From Ravibacter sp964559125 (GTDB lineage Bacteria > Bacteroidota > Bacteroidia > Cytophagales > Spirosomataceae), in contig CAZLGW010000049.1 in NCBI GenBank assembly GCA_964559125.1, forward strand, positions 1 to 33,185: DNA of 33,185 nucleotides, given 5' to 3'. Numbering within the stretch: the stretch's first letter is position 1; each line of letters begins with the position of its first letter. Positions 6,609 to 14,108 of the stretch are shown one piece after another. The notes beneath the pieces were generated by a model. The model was not told where the DNA came from. It searched no databases and was given only the letters and a program-made list of their open reading frames with translations. The translations under genes and the position numbers were made by a program.

Positions 6609-8151
6609 GAGCCTTCGGCAGCTCCTTTCTTGGTATTTTCCGGTCCATCTGGGCTGTATTGTATACAAATGCAGCTACGATCACCGCCATCTGCTTCAGG
6701 TCGTCCATGACCAGGCGCTCGTAAAGATCCTGGTTGGTGTGATGTGTCCTCGAACCATACTCTATGCCATCCTGGATAAACTGGAAACCGGGAAGACCGA
6801 CAGCATCGAAACTGAGATGGTCGGTACCACCGGTGTTGCGCGACGTAAGGGTAGGATTGTCTATGATATCGGCAAACGGCTCAAGCCATTTTTGAAAAAC
6901 AGGTCTTACCGCCTCGTTACCCTGCAGGTATACACCCCTGATCCTGCCGGTACCGTTGTCAATGTTGTAATAGGCAGAAAATTTATCATGATCCGGGTGC
7001 AGCTTCATGGTGGCGGCGTCGCCCAGGTTTTTCCTTACATAATTTGACGATCCGTGTATCCCCTGCTCCTCTCCCGACCACAGCGCTATACGAACGGTAC
7101 GCTTTGGTTTCAATCCTGCTGCCTGAAGGATTCTTACCGCCTCCAGCATTACTATACAACCCGCCGCATTATCGGTAGCACCTGTAGCGCCATGCCACGA
7201 GTCCAGGTGGGCGCCCAGCATCACTATTTCCTCCCGTAGCCGGCGGTCGCTGCCCGGTATTTCCGCGATGACATTGGCGGCCTTTGTATTATCCCGGAAA
7301 AACCGCGTTTTCACCTCCGCTTCGAGTGTAACCGGCGTCCCGCCCTGGTAGAGCCTTTCCACCAGCCCGGCATGTTCGTTTGAGAGCTCAAAAGCAGGAC
7401 CTGCTTCCGGTGCACCGGCGAGATACGATGCCCCGTTGCTGGTAAACAGTGTGCCATGACGCCCGTTACGCCTGATCAGCTCGAGCCTGATCCCCTCCGC
7501 CACCAGGAAGCTATCGACCTTTGCCCGGAAATTGCGCATCTGCCTGTACCGCTCCAGCATTTCAGGCGTAAACCGCTGCCCGCCGAAAGTCTCGGAGTTT
7601 GTCAGTTTTTCGAGATCGTCGGCGCTATGGCGAATGGCGTCGGCCCTGAAGGTAGGGCCTGCATTGAAGTCTTCCCCTTTTACCAGCACTATTTTATCTC
7701 TCAGCTTCCCCGTATACTTTCCGAAATCTTCGTCGCTGTTGAGCTCCACAACCACGGCTTCTCCGCTGATCAGGCCCGGCGTACTGCCGGTCCAGGCCTT
7801 CGGAATCGCAATAAAAGGCATATAATAGGGTTTTGTCATGGCGAGATAGCTCTTCCCGAACTCCCACCCGTTCCCGAATTCTCCCCATTCTTCGAGCCGC
7901 GCATTCTGAAGGCCCCATCCGGTCAGTTGTCCGATGGCCCATCCTGCAGCGCGCTGAAAACCCGGCGAGTTCGTCAGCCGGGAACCCGACACGTCCGTAA
8001 TTCGATGGGCTATCATTTCCACCTGTGAATTTTCAAGCCCTTCTTTCCTTATTTTCTGGAGCGCCCCCTGGTCTATTTTCTGGGCAAAAGAGCCGGAAAT
8101 AATGAGCAACATTATTCCCGCAGCGCTAAACTTTTTTCTAACCATCATCAT
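6598..8151 (-). CDS. Secreted M28-family zinc peptidase
   Basis: A dinuclear-zinc aminopeptidase or carboxypeptidase of family M28. An N-terminal signal peptide (RKKFSAAGIMLLIISGSFAQ) points to export. Metal ligands are recognisable as H315 in GAHLDSWH, D327 in ATDNAAG, the EE pair 361-362 in WSGEEQGIHGS, D398 in YYNIDNGTGR and H445 in GGTDHLSFD. Residues of about 120-290 form a PA-like insert before the catalytic core. Three consecutive ATG codons (8151, 8148, 8145) are possible starts; AAGGA lies two bases before the first and eight before the third, so translation may begin at 8145. It is divergent from the oxidoreductase gene at 8256 and convergent with the small membrane protein gene. 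The substrate is unknown. Confidence 0.9.
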   Translation of the reverse strand: MMMVRKKFSAAGIMLLIISGSFAQKIDQGALQKIRKEGLENSQVEMIAHRITDVSGSRLTNSPGFQRAAGWAIGQLTGWGLQNARLEEWGEFGNGWEFGKSYLAMTKPYYMPFIAIPKAWTGSTPGLISGEAVVVELNSDEDFGKYTGKLRDKIVLVKGEDFNAGPTFRADAIRHSADDLEKLTNSETFGGQRFTPEMLERYRQMRNFRAKVDSFLVAEGIRLELIRRNGRHGTLFTSNGASYLAGAPEAGPAFELSNEHAGLVERLYQGGTPVTLEAEVKTRFFRDNTKAANVIAEIPGSDRRLREEIVMLGAHLDSWHGATGATDNAAGCIVMLEAVRILQAAGLKPKRTVRIALWSGEEQGIHGSSNYVRKNLGDAATMKLHPDHDKFSAYYNIDNGTGRIRGVYLQGNEAVRPVFQKWLEPFADIIDNPTLTSRNTGGTDHLSFDAVGLPGFQFIQDGIEYGSRTHHTNQDLYERLVMDDLKQMAVIVAAFVYNTAQMDRKIPRKELPKAPTR

Positions 8152-8192
8152 ATTCCTTAATTTATCCGGACAAAATTGTTAAATCGTAATTG

Positions 8193-8223
8193 TTTGCACC
8201 CTCATACTTCCCGTTTATTTTTG
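8193..8223 (+). promoter_or_regulatory. Bacteroidota-type promoter of the Gfo/Idh/MocA gene
   Basis: TTTG (8193-8196), 19 bases, then TATTTTTG (8216-8223): an exact consensus for both boxes. The predicted start near 8227 leaves a leader of about 28 bases before the ATG at 8256. Confidence 0.75.
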
Positions 8224-8255
8224 AATGATATTACGTAAATCTACCCGCATTAATC

Positions 8256-9386
8256 ATGACGACAAAAAAAATCAACGTTGCAATTGTAGGGCTGGGATTC
8301 GGAGCTGAATTTATACCTATTTACCAAAGACATCCAAACGCTAATATGTACGCTATATGCCAGCGTACGCGCTCCAGGCTGGACGAAGTCGGCGATGCTT
8401 TCAGGATCGACGTCCGCTATACCGATTACGACGAGCTTCTCCGCGACCCGGAAATAGATGCCGTTCATATCAACTCCCCGATCCCGAACCACGCCGAACA
8501 GACCCTGAAAGCCCTCCGGGCCGGCAAGCACGTGGCCTGTACGGTACCGATGGCTACTTCTGTGGAAGAATGCGCTGAGATCGTCCGTACGGCTAAGGAA
8601 ACCGGCAAAAAATATATGATGATGGAAACCGTGGTCTACGCACGGGAATTTCTCTTTGTCAAAGACCTTTATGAGAAAGGCGAACTGGGAAAAGTGCAGT
8701 TTCTGAAGGCGAGCCACCAGCAGGATATGGACGGATGGCCCGATTACTGGCCGGGCCTTCCGCCGATGCATTATGCCACCCATTGCGTGGGACCTGTGGC
8801 AGCGCTTCTGAAGCTGGAAGCAGCCTATGTTTCGTGCTTTGGCTCAGGAACAATCCGCGAGGAGCTTGCCAGGATCCATAATTCTCCTTTTGCCGTAGAA
8901 TCGGCCCATATTAAATTCAAAGACAGCGACCTTTCGGCCTACGTCTACCGCTCGTTGTTTGACACCGCGCGCCAGTACCGGGAGAGCTTCGAGGTATACG
9001 GTAGTAAAAAATCGTTTGAATGGCCGCTGATCGAAGGAGAAGATCCCGTCATTCATACCGCTAAAAAACCCGAGCACGAGATCCCGGAGCGCGTTAAAAC
9101 CCCGGATTTTGCTCATTTACTACCGAAAGAAATTCAATCTTTCACCACAAAAGGGGTTTACGATGCCGAAGACAGCACGCATCTTTCCTTTACGCAGGGG
9201 GCCGGGCACGGTGGATCGCATCCGCACCTGGTACATGAATTCCTGTCGGCATTGGTCGAAGACCGGGACCCCTTTCCGAATGCCTGGCAGTCGGCCAACT
9301 GGACGAGCGTCGGGATCCTTTCACACGAATCTGCTCTTAAAGGTGGCGAGCTGATTGCCTTGCCAGATTTTAAGGGAATGAACTGA
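8256..9386 (+). CDS. Gfo/Idh/MocA-family oxidoreductase with altered EKP motif
   Basis: A predicted cytoplasmic NAD(P)-dependent sugar or cyclitol oxidoreductase. The N-terminal Rossmann fold shows NVAIVGLGFGAEFIP (residues 7-21). The C-terminal alpha/beta domain (about 125-376) includes MDGWPDYWPGLPPMHYATHCVGP, which carries candidate active-site histidines. At the place of the family's EKP motif the sequence is GKHVACTVPMA, with T96-V97-P98, so the usual catalytic lysine is replaced by valine. The remaining fold is intact and 376 residues is normal. It may be a divergent subgroup with a different mechanism or a non-redox function. It has its own promoter and is convergent with the next gene, 10 bases away. 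The substrate is not predictable. Confidence 0.85.
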   Translation: MTTKKINVAIVGLGFGAEFIPIYQRHPNANMYAICQRTRSRLDEVGDAFRIDVRYTDYDELLRDPEIDAVHINSPIPNHAEQTLKALRAGKHVACTVPMATSVEECAEIVRTAKETGKKYMMMETVVYAREFLFVKDLYEKGELGKVQFLKASHQQDMDGWPDYWPGLPPMHYATHCVGPVAALLKLEAAYVSCFGSGTIREELARIHNSPFAVESAHIKFKDSDLSAYVYRSLFDTARQYRESFEVYGSKKSFEWPLIEGEDPVIHTAKKPEHEIPERVKTPDFAHLLPKEIQSFTTKGVYDAEDSTHLSFTQGAGHGGSHPHLVHEFLSALVEDRDPFPNAWQSANWTSVGILSHESALKGGELIALPDFKGMN

Positions 9387-9396
9387 GACGGGACAA

Positions 9397-11043
9397 CTAT
9401 AGCCGGTCGTTCCTGACGTAGATCCGGCTTCGGTCTATCTCTTTGACCAACGTATAGTTTTGAGTGATAAAACTCCTGATTTCCGGAATTTTTTCCCAGG
9501 AATGCAAGCTACGCCTGACAGTTTGTACCTGCCAGTATTCATACGGTGTATCAAGTGCGTCGACAAATACCACAGGACGTTTTTCTAGAAGATCCCGGAT
9601 ATAGTAAGGGAGGTATAGTTCGGGCCAGACTACCGAATGCTGATATGCCGTTACCATCCGGGTCGCAGAAGGAAACTGAGTTTCTACATATATTTCATTA
9701 TAGTAACCGTAAACCGTTAGAAAATCACCCGGTTTCAAAAGCTGACTTACATATTGTGAGACAGGTTTTATTTCCAGCTTCAGGCTTTCCCGGCTGGGGA
9801 ATCCGACTATCAGTCTGCTATACGTTTTCCAATTAAGCAGCAAAGCATGACCCAAAATCACCAGTATACCAGCCGAAAAAAGCCATCTCCGATACTTGTA
9901 ACCCTCCAACTGCTTCAGGCTCCACCCCAGAAGCAAGAAAAGGGCGGGAAAAACAAAGACCAGCACATAATGATAGAAAGGACGGCCGGCCCTCTCAACC
10001 GCATAGGCTCCGCCTAAGATAATAGCGGCAATCATAACACCGACCCATTTCTGCCGGGCGGTCTCAATCCTCCCCCTGACAAGCGCAAAAAAAGTAAAAG
10101 CAAACACAATTGCCGACAGTATCATCACTTCCGAAAGCCAGGCCCAGTTCCATAAAAAAGCCGGCAGGAACGTAAATCCACTCCCAAAGGTAGACGCGTA
10201 GTGCAGGTTACCTCTTATATAAAGATCATAAAAATCGAAGAAGGCTCCATGGTAGGCCGTAAGGCCGGCAAATAGCGTTAAAAAAGTGAGTCCGCCCGCC
10301 GATAGGGCGAATAGAGCTCTCAATCTTTCTCTTCCCTGTAATTCCCGGAACAGGTATACATATATACAAAGAGTGGCCATCAGGGCCGGAGGCGCTCCCT
10401 GTAGCTTGCCAAAAGGCACTGCTCCCAATAGTAGTCCTACCAGAAACCACTTCGCCGTATTCCTGCTTTCCGGGGAAACAGTAAGCCTGGAAAACACCGC
10501 CAGGGCGGCGCTGAAGAAAACAATGCACCAGGTCTCGCTGTTCTGGTGAATAAAATCCTCGTGTTGTACAAATCCTATGAAAACAAGCAGCGGGATCAGC
10601 GTTAAAACCGCATTTTCCCACCCCATCCAGTTCCTGACAGTTAAAAAGATCGTCCACACAAGGAGGGCCTGGAGCACTATCAGAATGACATGTGAAACGA
10701 AATAGTCGAGCCGAAGATCCAGCCAGTAAGGAATAAAAAAAACATAGGCATTCAAAGGGCCATTAGAAGTAAAATCGATACTTTTCCACGGTTCCGGCGA
10801 GTGGATCAGCGTTAATGCGTGAGCGATAGTCTGCGCCTCATCTACATTAGCCACCTTGTTATATACTATGGAAGGGACCCTTGCCAAGGCAGCGATACCT
10901 CCCAATAGAAACAACCAAGTGGCCGGGACTTTCTTCCCGTCCGCTATTGCCGTTAATATGTATCCCGCAACAACAAGGAAAAGAACAATTATAGGAATAA
11001 ACCAGACAAGCGTCAATGCACAGGGAAAAGGGGTATCTATCAT
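9397..11043 (-). CDS. PMT/ArnT-like membrane glycosyltransferase
   Basis: A polytopic membrane protein with about ten or more hydrophobic segments across residues 10-400 and a soluble C-terminal tail of about 130 residues. The first loop contains ANVDEAQTIAHAL, resembling the acidic DE motif of GT-C (PMT/ArnT, family 39-like) glycosyltransferases that use lipid-linked sugars. The tail includes PGDFLTVYGYYNEIYVETQFPSATRM, similar to the periplasmic part of such enzymes. I place the start at ATG 11043 (MIDTPFPC); the frame also stays open to a TTG at 11061. The acceptor is unknown. The upstream XRE gene ends 37 bases before this start, so the two might share a transcript. Confidence 0.6.
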   Translation of the reverse strand: MIDTPFPCALTLVWFIPIIVLFLVVAGYILTAIADGKKVPATWLFLLGGIAALARVPSIVYNKVANVDEAQTIAHALTLIHSPEPWKSIDFTSNGPLNAYVFFIPYWLDLRLDYFVSHVILIVLQALLVWTIFLTVRNWMGWENAVLTLIPLLVFIGFVQHEDFIHQNSETWCIVFFSAALAVFSRLTVSPESRNTAKWFLVGLLLGAVPFGKLQGAPPALMATLCIYVYLFRELQGRERLRALFALSAGGLTFLTLFAGLTAYHGAFFDFYDLYIRGNLHYASTFGSGFTFLPAFLWNWAWLSEVMILSAIVFAFTFFALVRGRIETARQKWVGVMIAAIILGGAYAVERAGRPFYHYVLVFVFPALFLLLGWSLKQLEGYKYRRWLFSAGILVILGHALLLNWKTYSRLIVGFPSRESLKLEIKPVSQYVSQLLKPGDFLTVYGYYNEIYVETQFPSATRMVTAYQHSVVWPELYLPYYIRDLLEKRPVVFVDALDTPYEYWQVQTVRRSLHSWEKIPEIRSFITQNYTLVKEIDRSRIYVRNDRL

Positions 11044-11080
11044 GAGGGAGAGTTTTCGCAATCTAATCCTGCAGGGGACT

Positions 11081-11437
11081 TCAGAAGCCGATCCGTCTTC
11101 TTTCGGGGTCAGGCTCCGACAGCTTTTTCAGCCTCTGCTCCAGCAACCTGTTTTTGAAGAGCAGCTCAAGATTCAATCTCAGGAGCTTTTCATTTTCCTG
11201 TTCCAGTAGTTCCTTTCCCTTCTTCGTGCCGGCGTCTTCCAGGAGATCCGGTACATCTACGTTAAAAATATCTGCTATCGTCGCGAGCCTCGATAAAGTA
11301 ATTTCGGTTTTGCCCCTTTCCAGGTCGCCGTATGCCGTAGTGGATATCTGCAGCGCGTCTGCCATGTTTTCCTGCGAAAGTCCTAAACCCAAGCGCATCT
11401 GCCGGATCCGTGCAGGGAGTTCATTTAAAGCTTTCAT
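11081..11437 (-). CDS. XRE-family HTH regulator with C-terminal coiled coil
   Basis: A 118-residue DNA-binding protein. Residues 9-65 form a Cro/C1-type helix-turn-helix: LGLSQENMADALQISTTAYG with recognition helix continuing into DLERGKTEITLSRLATIADIF. Residues 74-107 (KGKELLEQENEKLLRLNLEL onward) form a leucine- and glutamate-rich coiled coil likely to dimerise. It is divergent from clpP; the 227-base shared upstream region holds a tandem repeat and three phased TCTGACA heptamers that could be its binding sites. The target is unknown. Confidence 0.88.
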   Translation of the reverse strand: MKALNELPARIRQMRLGLGLSQENMADALQISTTAYGDLERGKTEITLSRLATIADIFNVDVPDLLEDAGTKKGKELLEQENEKLLRLNLELLFKNRLLEQRLKKLSEPDPERRRIGF

Positions 11438-11450
11438 CTGTATAAAAGGT

Positions 11451-11478
11451 TATCAGCTTTCAGGTATCAGCCTTCAGC
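11451..11478. repeat. 14-bp imperfect tandem repeat
   Basis: TATCAGCTTTCAGG (11451-11464) is directly followed by TATCAGCCTTCAGC (11465-11478), two differences in 14. It lies 13 bases upstream of the XRE gene start. Related GCTGA-type strings also occur just beyond it (CAGCTGTTAGC at 11521) and at 26979 (ATAGCTGACAGC), so it may belong to a dispersed intergenic repeat. Confidence 0.55.
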
Positions 11479-11515
11479 ACTTATTCATCGACAGTTTGCG
11501 AGCCGATTTCTAATT

Positions 11516-11573
11516 TCTGACAGCTGTTAGCTATTTCATAGTTATATCTGACATTTTATCAGTTTTTCTGACA
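11516..11573. promoter_or_regulatory. Three TCTGACA heptamers between XRE gene and clpP
   Basis: TCTGACA occurs at 11516-11522, 11547-11553 and 11567-11573, all in the same orientation, with start-to-start distances of 31 and 20 bases, close to three and two helical turns. This phasing and the position between the divergent XRE and clpP genes suggest protein-binding sites, possibly for the XRE regulator. It is inference from spacing only. Confidence 0.35.
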
Positions 11574-11613
11574 AGGATTTCCCACGTATTGTCCCATTTT
11601 TGCATGAACAACG

Positions 11614-11643
11614 TTGGGCATAATATTTTAATTCGTAGTTTAA
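11614..11643 (+). promoter_or_regulatory. Probable clpP promoter
   Basis: TTG (11614-11616), 19 bases, then TAGTTTAA (11636-11643), which matches four of the six fixed positions of TAnnTTTG. The start of transcription would be near 11647, about 18 bases before the clpP ATG. Confidence 0.35.
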
Positions 11644-11664
11644 TCATTCATTTATAAAAGTCAT

Positions 11665-12339
11665 ATGGATTTCGGTAAAGAATTTAGAAAATATGCTGTT
11701 CACCACTTGGGTATGAACGGCCTTACTGTCGACGGCTACGTCAATCATACGGTTGAAAACATGACAAGGGCTGTCATTGAAGAACGCCCTATGAACTTCC
11801 GCGAAGTAGATGTTTTCTCCCGCCTGATGGCCGATCGCATCATTTTCATGGGCACAGGCGTTGACGATAATATTGCTAATATAGTTGTTGCGCAATTACT
11901 ATTCCTCGAATCTGCCGATGCAAAGAAGGACATCCTGATGTATATCAATAGCCCGGGCGGGTCTGTTTATGCCGGGTTAGGGATTTATGATACCATGCAG
12001 TATGTACGTCCCGACGTAGCCACGGTAGTGACCAGTCTCGCAGCCTCGATGGGTGCGGTGCTGCTGGCCGGCGGTGCAAAAGGCAAACGCTCCGCCCTGC
12101 CGCACGCCCGGGTCATGATCCACCAGCCTTCAGGCGGAGCCCAGGGACAATCTGTAGACATTGAGATCACCGCAAGAGAAATCGTCAAGCTGAGAGACGA
12201 ACTGTACAGTATACTCGCCAATCATACCGGGCAGACGACGGAACAGATCGAAATTGATTCCGATCGCGATAAATGGTTCAGGGCGGAAGAAGCCAAAACT
12301 TATGGCCTGATCGACGAAGTGCTTACCAGGGACAAGTAG
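11665..12339 (+). CDS. clpP: ATP-dependent Clp protease proteolytic subunit
   Basis: The serine peptidase of the Clp complex, assembling as a double heptamer that degrades proteins unfolded by ClpX or ClpC. The catalytic triad is visible: S128 in AASMGAVLLAGG, H153 in VMIHQPSGGAQG and D202 in SDRDKWF, with the same 25- and 49-residue spacing as in E. coli ClpP. The oxyanion region is INSPGGSV near 95. The 224-residue length includes an N-terminal extension of about 30 residues, as commonly seen in Bacteroidota ClpP. No clpX follows; the 3' end is marked by a strong hairpin and then the sulfatase locus on the other strand. Confidence 0.97.
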   Translation: MDFGKEFRKYAVHHLGMNGLTVDGYVNHTVENMTRAVIEERPMNFREVDVFSRLMADRIIFMGTGVDDNIANIVVAQLLFLESADAKKDILMYINSPGGSVYAGLGIYDTMQYVRPDVATVVTSLAASMGAVLLAGGAKGKRSALPHARVMIHQPSGGAQGQSVDIEITAREIVKLRDELYSILANHTGQTTEQIEIDSDRDKWFRAEEAKTYGLIDEVLTRDK

Positions 12340-12346
12340 GCTGAGG

Positions 12347-12374
12347 TCCCGGCCTGTGAAGACACAGGCCGGGA
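12347..12374. terminator. Strong GC hairpin after clpP, no T tract
   Basis: CCCGGCCTGTG (12348-12358) and CACAGGCCGGG (12363-12373) are perfect complements around the loop AAGA, extended by a T-A pair. It starts seven bases after the clpP stop. Neither strand has a T run next to it, so it may be a T-less terminator or a 3'-end stabiliser. The rest of the 12340-12552 gap holds a coding remnant and AT-rich sequence. Confidence 0.55.
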
Positions 12375-12524
12375 TTAGTCGCTCAACCTACTGTAATGCT
12401 GTACAAAGATCATGCTCCCTCTCTCTACACCCCCTTCAAGCTCCAGCGACTTCTGGTATTCTGCAAGCATAAAAAGAGAAGAAAGCCCCCATATGGCCCT
12501 TAGAATCAATATGATATATTCCCA
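12375..12524 (-). pseudogene. Coding remnant of unknown family
   Basis: A minus-strand open frame of 49 codons without its own plausible full-length start. It contains the protein-like string LAEYQKSLELEGGVERG followed by SMIFVQHYSRLSD and a TAA stop at 12375. An internal ATG at 12470 would give a 31-residue peptide. The composition looks like the C-terminus of a real protein rather than random sequence, and it is directly downstream of the sulfatase gene on the same strand. I do not recognise the family. It could also be a short real gene. Confidence 0.3.
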
Positions 12525-12552
12525 TCACTAATGAAATAATCCATATCAGAAA

Positions 12553-14040
12553 TTAATTAATTTGAGTCACCGGAATGGGATGGTCAACCCGGCCAGGCAG
12601 CCTGATATTCCTTCCTGGTTTATTCAAATCCCCCAAATCATATCTTGCTTTTTCCACATACTCCATTAATCTTTTTACAATGAGCGGATTCTCTTTTGCT
12701 ACATTCCGTTCCGAAGAAATATCCTCCACTACATTGTAAAGTAAAAACTCAGCCCCCTGCCCCTTCGCAAAATGCGGATGAGTTTGAAAAGAATCCAAAG
12801 GAACAAACAATTTCCATGGGCCGCTTCTTACCGCCTGCAGTTGAGTTTGATCATAGTAGTAAAATGCCTCGTAGGGGGATTTAGAGTCGGGTAATCCTTT
12901 TATAAGAGGCCAGATATTATGCCCGTCCAGAATACGATCGCCTGGAATATTTCCTCCGGCGAGGTAAGAAAAGGTAGGCAATATATCCATAGTCGTAGCC
13001 ATTTCACTACAGGTCGTCGCTTTTGAAATAGTGCCTGGCCACCACATCAATAATGGAATACGAAATCCTCCTTCTGCGGTAGTATATCCTCGTCCGAATA
13101 AAGGCCGGTTGGTACCTTTTTCCGTGCCATTCATATTATTACCCATAGGCGCTCCATTATCTGAAGTGAATATCAATAGCGTATTTTCGGCAATTTCCAA
13201 TGTCTTCAACTTTTCCATGATCTGTCCCACCGACCAGTCTAGCTCCTCAATGCTGTCGCCCCAGGGTCCGCTCTTGCTCTTCCCTTTGAATGCCTCACTT
13301 GAAAAGGGTTCCTGAGTACTTCCCGGCATAGCTTGTGCCAGGTATAAGAAGAAATTTTCCTTTTTGTGTTGTTGAATAAAATCCAGTGCTTTTTCGGTAT
13401 AGTCCTTAGTCAAATTATCCCTGTCTACTCCTTCTATCAGTACTTTTTCATTCAACATCAGGGGGAGGTCTGGCCATTCAGTATTCCCATATCTCTTCCC
13501 GGTTATTTTTCCTAATTCCTTAGTCATATCATCACTATAGGGAATTCCATAGAAATAATCGAAGCCCTGCCTGGTCGGGAGAAAGGGGAGCTGATCCCCC
13601 AAGTGCCACTTACCGATAAGCCCGGTGGCATATCCAGCCTCTTTCAGAATTTCAGCCACTGTAATCTCATCGGGATTTAAGCCGTAAGGGGAGACTGGTC
13701 TTATTACCTGCCCGTCTCTCGTATTCCATGCCAGGCCAATCCGTTGTGCATAACAACTTGTCATTAAGGAAGCCCGGGATGGAGTACACACACCGGAAGT
13801 AGAGTAAAAGTGTGTAAACTTCCTTCCCTCCCTAGCCATTTTATCTAGATTGGGGGTTCGGTTTATTTCTGATCCAAACGGGCCAATATCACCATAGCCA
13901 AGATTATCACAGGAGATAAGTATAAAATTCGGAGCGGAAGAATTTCTTTCCTGCCCTTCGGCAAAATGGAACAACGCTATAAAAAAAAATGGCAAGTAAA
14001 ATGATCTATTCAAAATAAAAAAATAATGTCTCGTTACCAT
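12553..14040 (-). CDS. Secreted S1-family sulfatase (arylsulfatase A-like)
   Basis: Hydrolyses sulfate esters, presumably on a glycan handled by the adjacent SusCD pair. An N-terminal hydrophobic segment (YLPFFFIALFHFAEGQ) is a signal peptide. The metal-binding start of the alkaline-phosphatase fold reads PNFILISCDNLGYGDIGPFG. The formylglycine signature is C85 in GVCTPSRASLMT, so the enzyme needs conversion of this cysteine by a maturase not seen in this window. GLIGKWHLGD (near 150) and LLIFTSDNGAPMG (near 290) supply further active-site residues. At 495 residues it is full length. It is the last gene of the locus, 68 bases after the other sulfatase. The exact substrate is unknown. Confidence 0.92.
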   Translation of the reverse strand: MVTRHYFFILNRSFYLPFFFIALFHFAEGQERNSSAPNFILISCDNLGYGDIGPFGSEINRTPNLDKMAREGRKFTHFYSTSGVCTPSRASLMTSCYAQRIGLAWNTRDGQVIRPVSPYGLNPDEITVAEILKEAGYATGLIGKWHLGDQLPFLPTRQGFDYFYGIPYSDDMTKELGKITGKRYGNTEWPDLPLMLNEKVLIEGVDRDNLTKDYTEKALDFIQQHKKENFFLYLAQAMPGSTQEPFSSEAFKGKSKSGPWGDSIEELDWSVGQIMEKLKTLEIAENTLLIFTSDNGAPMGNNMNGTEKGTNRPLFGRGYTTAEGGFRIPLLMWWPGTISKATTCSEMATTMDILPTFSYLAGGNIPGDRILDGHNIWPLIKGLPDSKSPYEAFYYYDQTQLQAVRSGPWKLFVPLDSFQTHPHFAKGQGAEFLLYNVVEDISSERNVAKENPLIVKRLMEYVEKARYDLGDLNKPGRNIRLPGRVDHPIPVTQIN

Positions 14041-14108
14041 ATTGTTTTATAATTGTCCGGCTGCAGCCGGGTTAAATTCTAATATTGCCTTGCTGGCAAA
14101 TATTCAAT

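Noticed and set aside
7456..8028. Plus-strand open frame of 190 codons inside the M28 peptidase gene
   Set aside because: The peptidase on the other strand has all metal ligands and a signal peptide; this frame is a compositional shadow.
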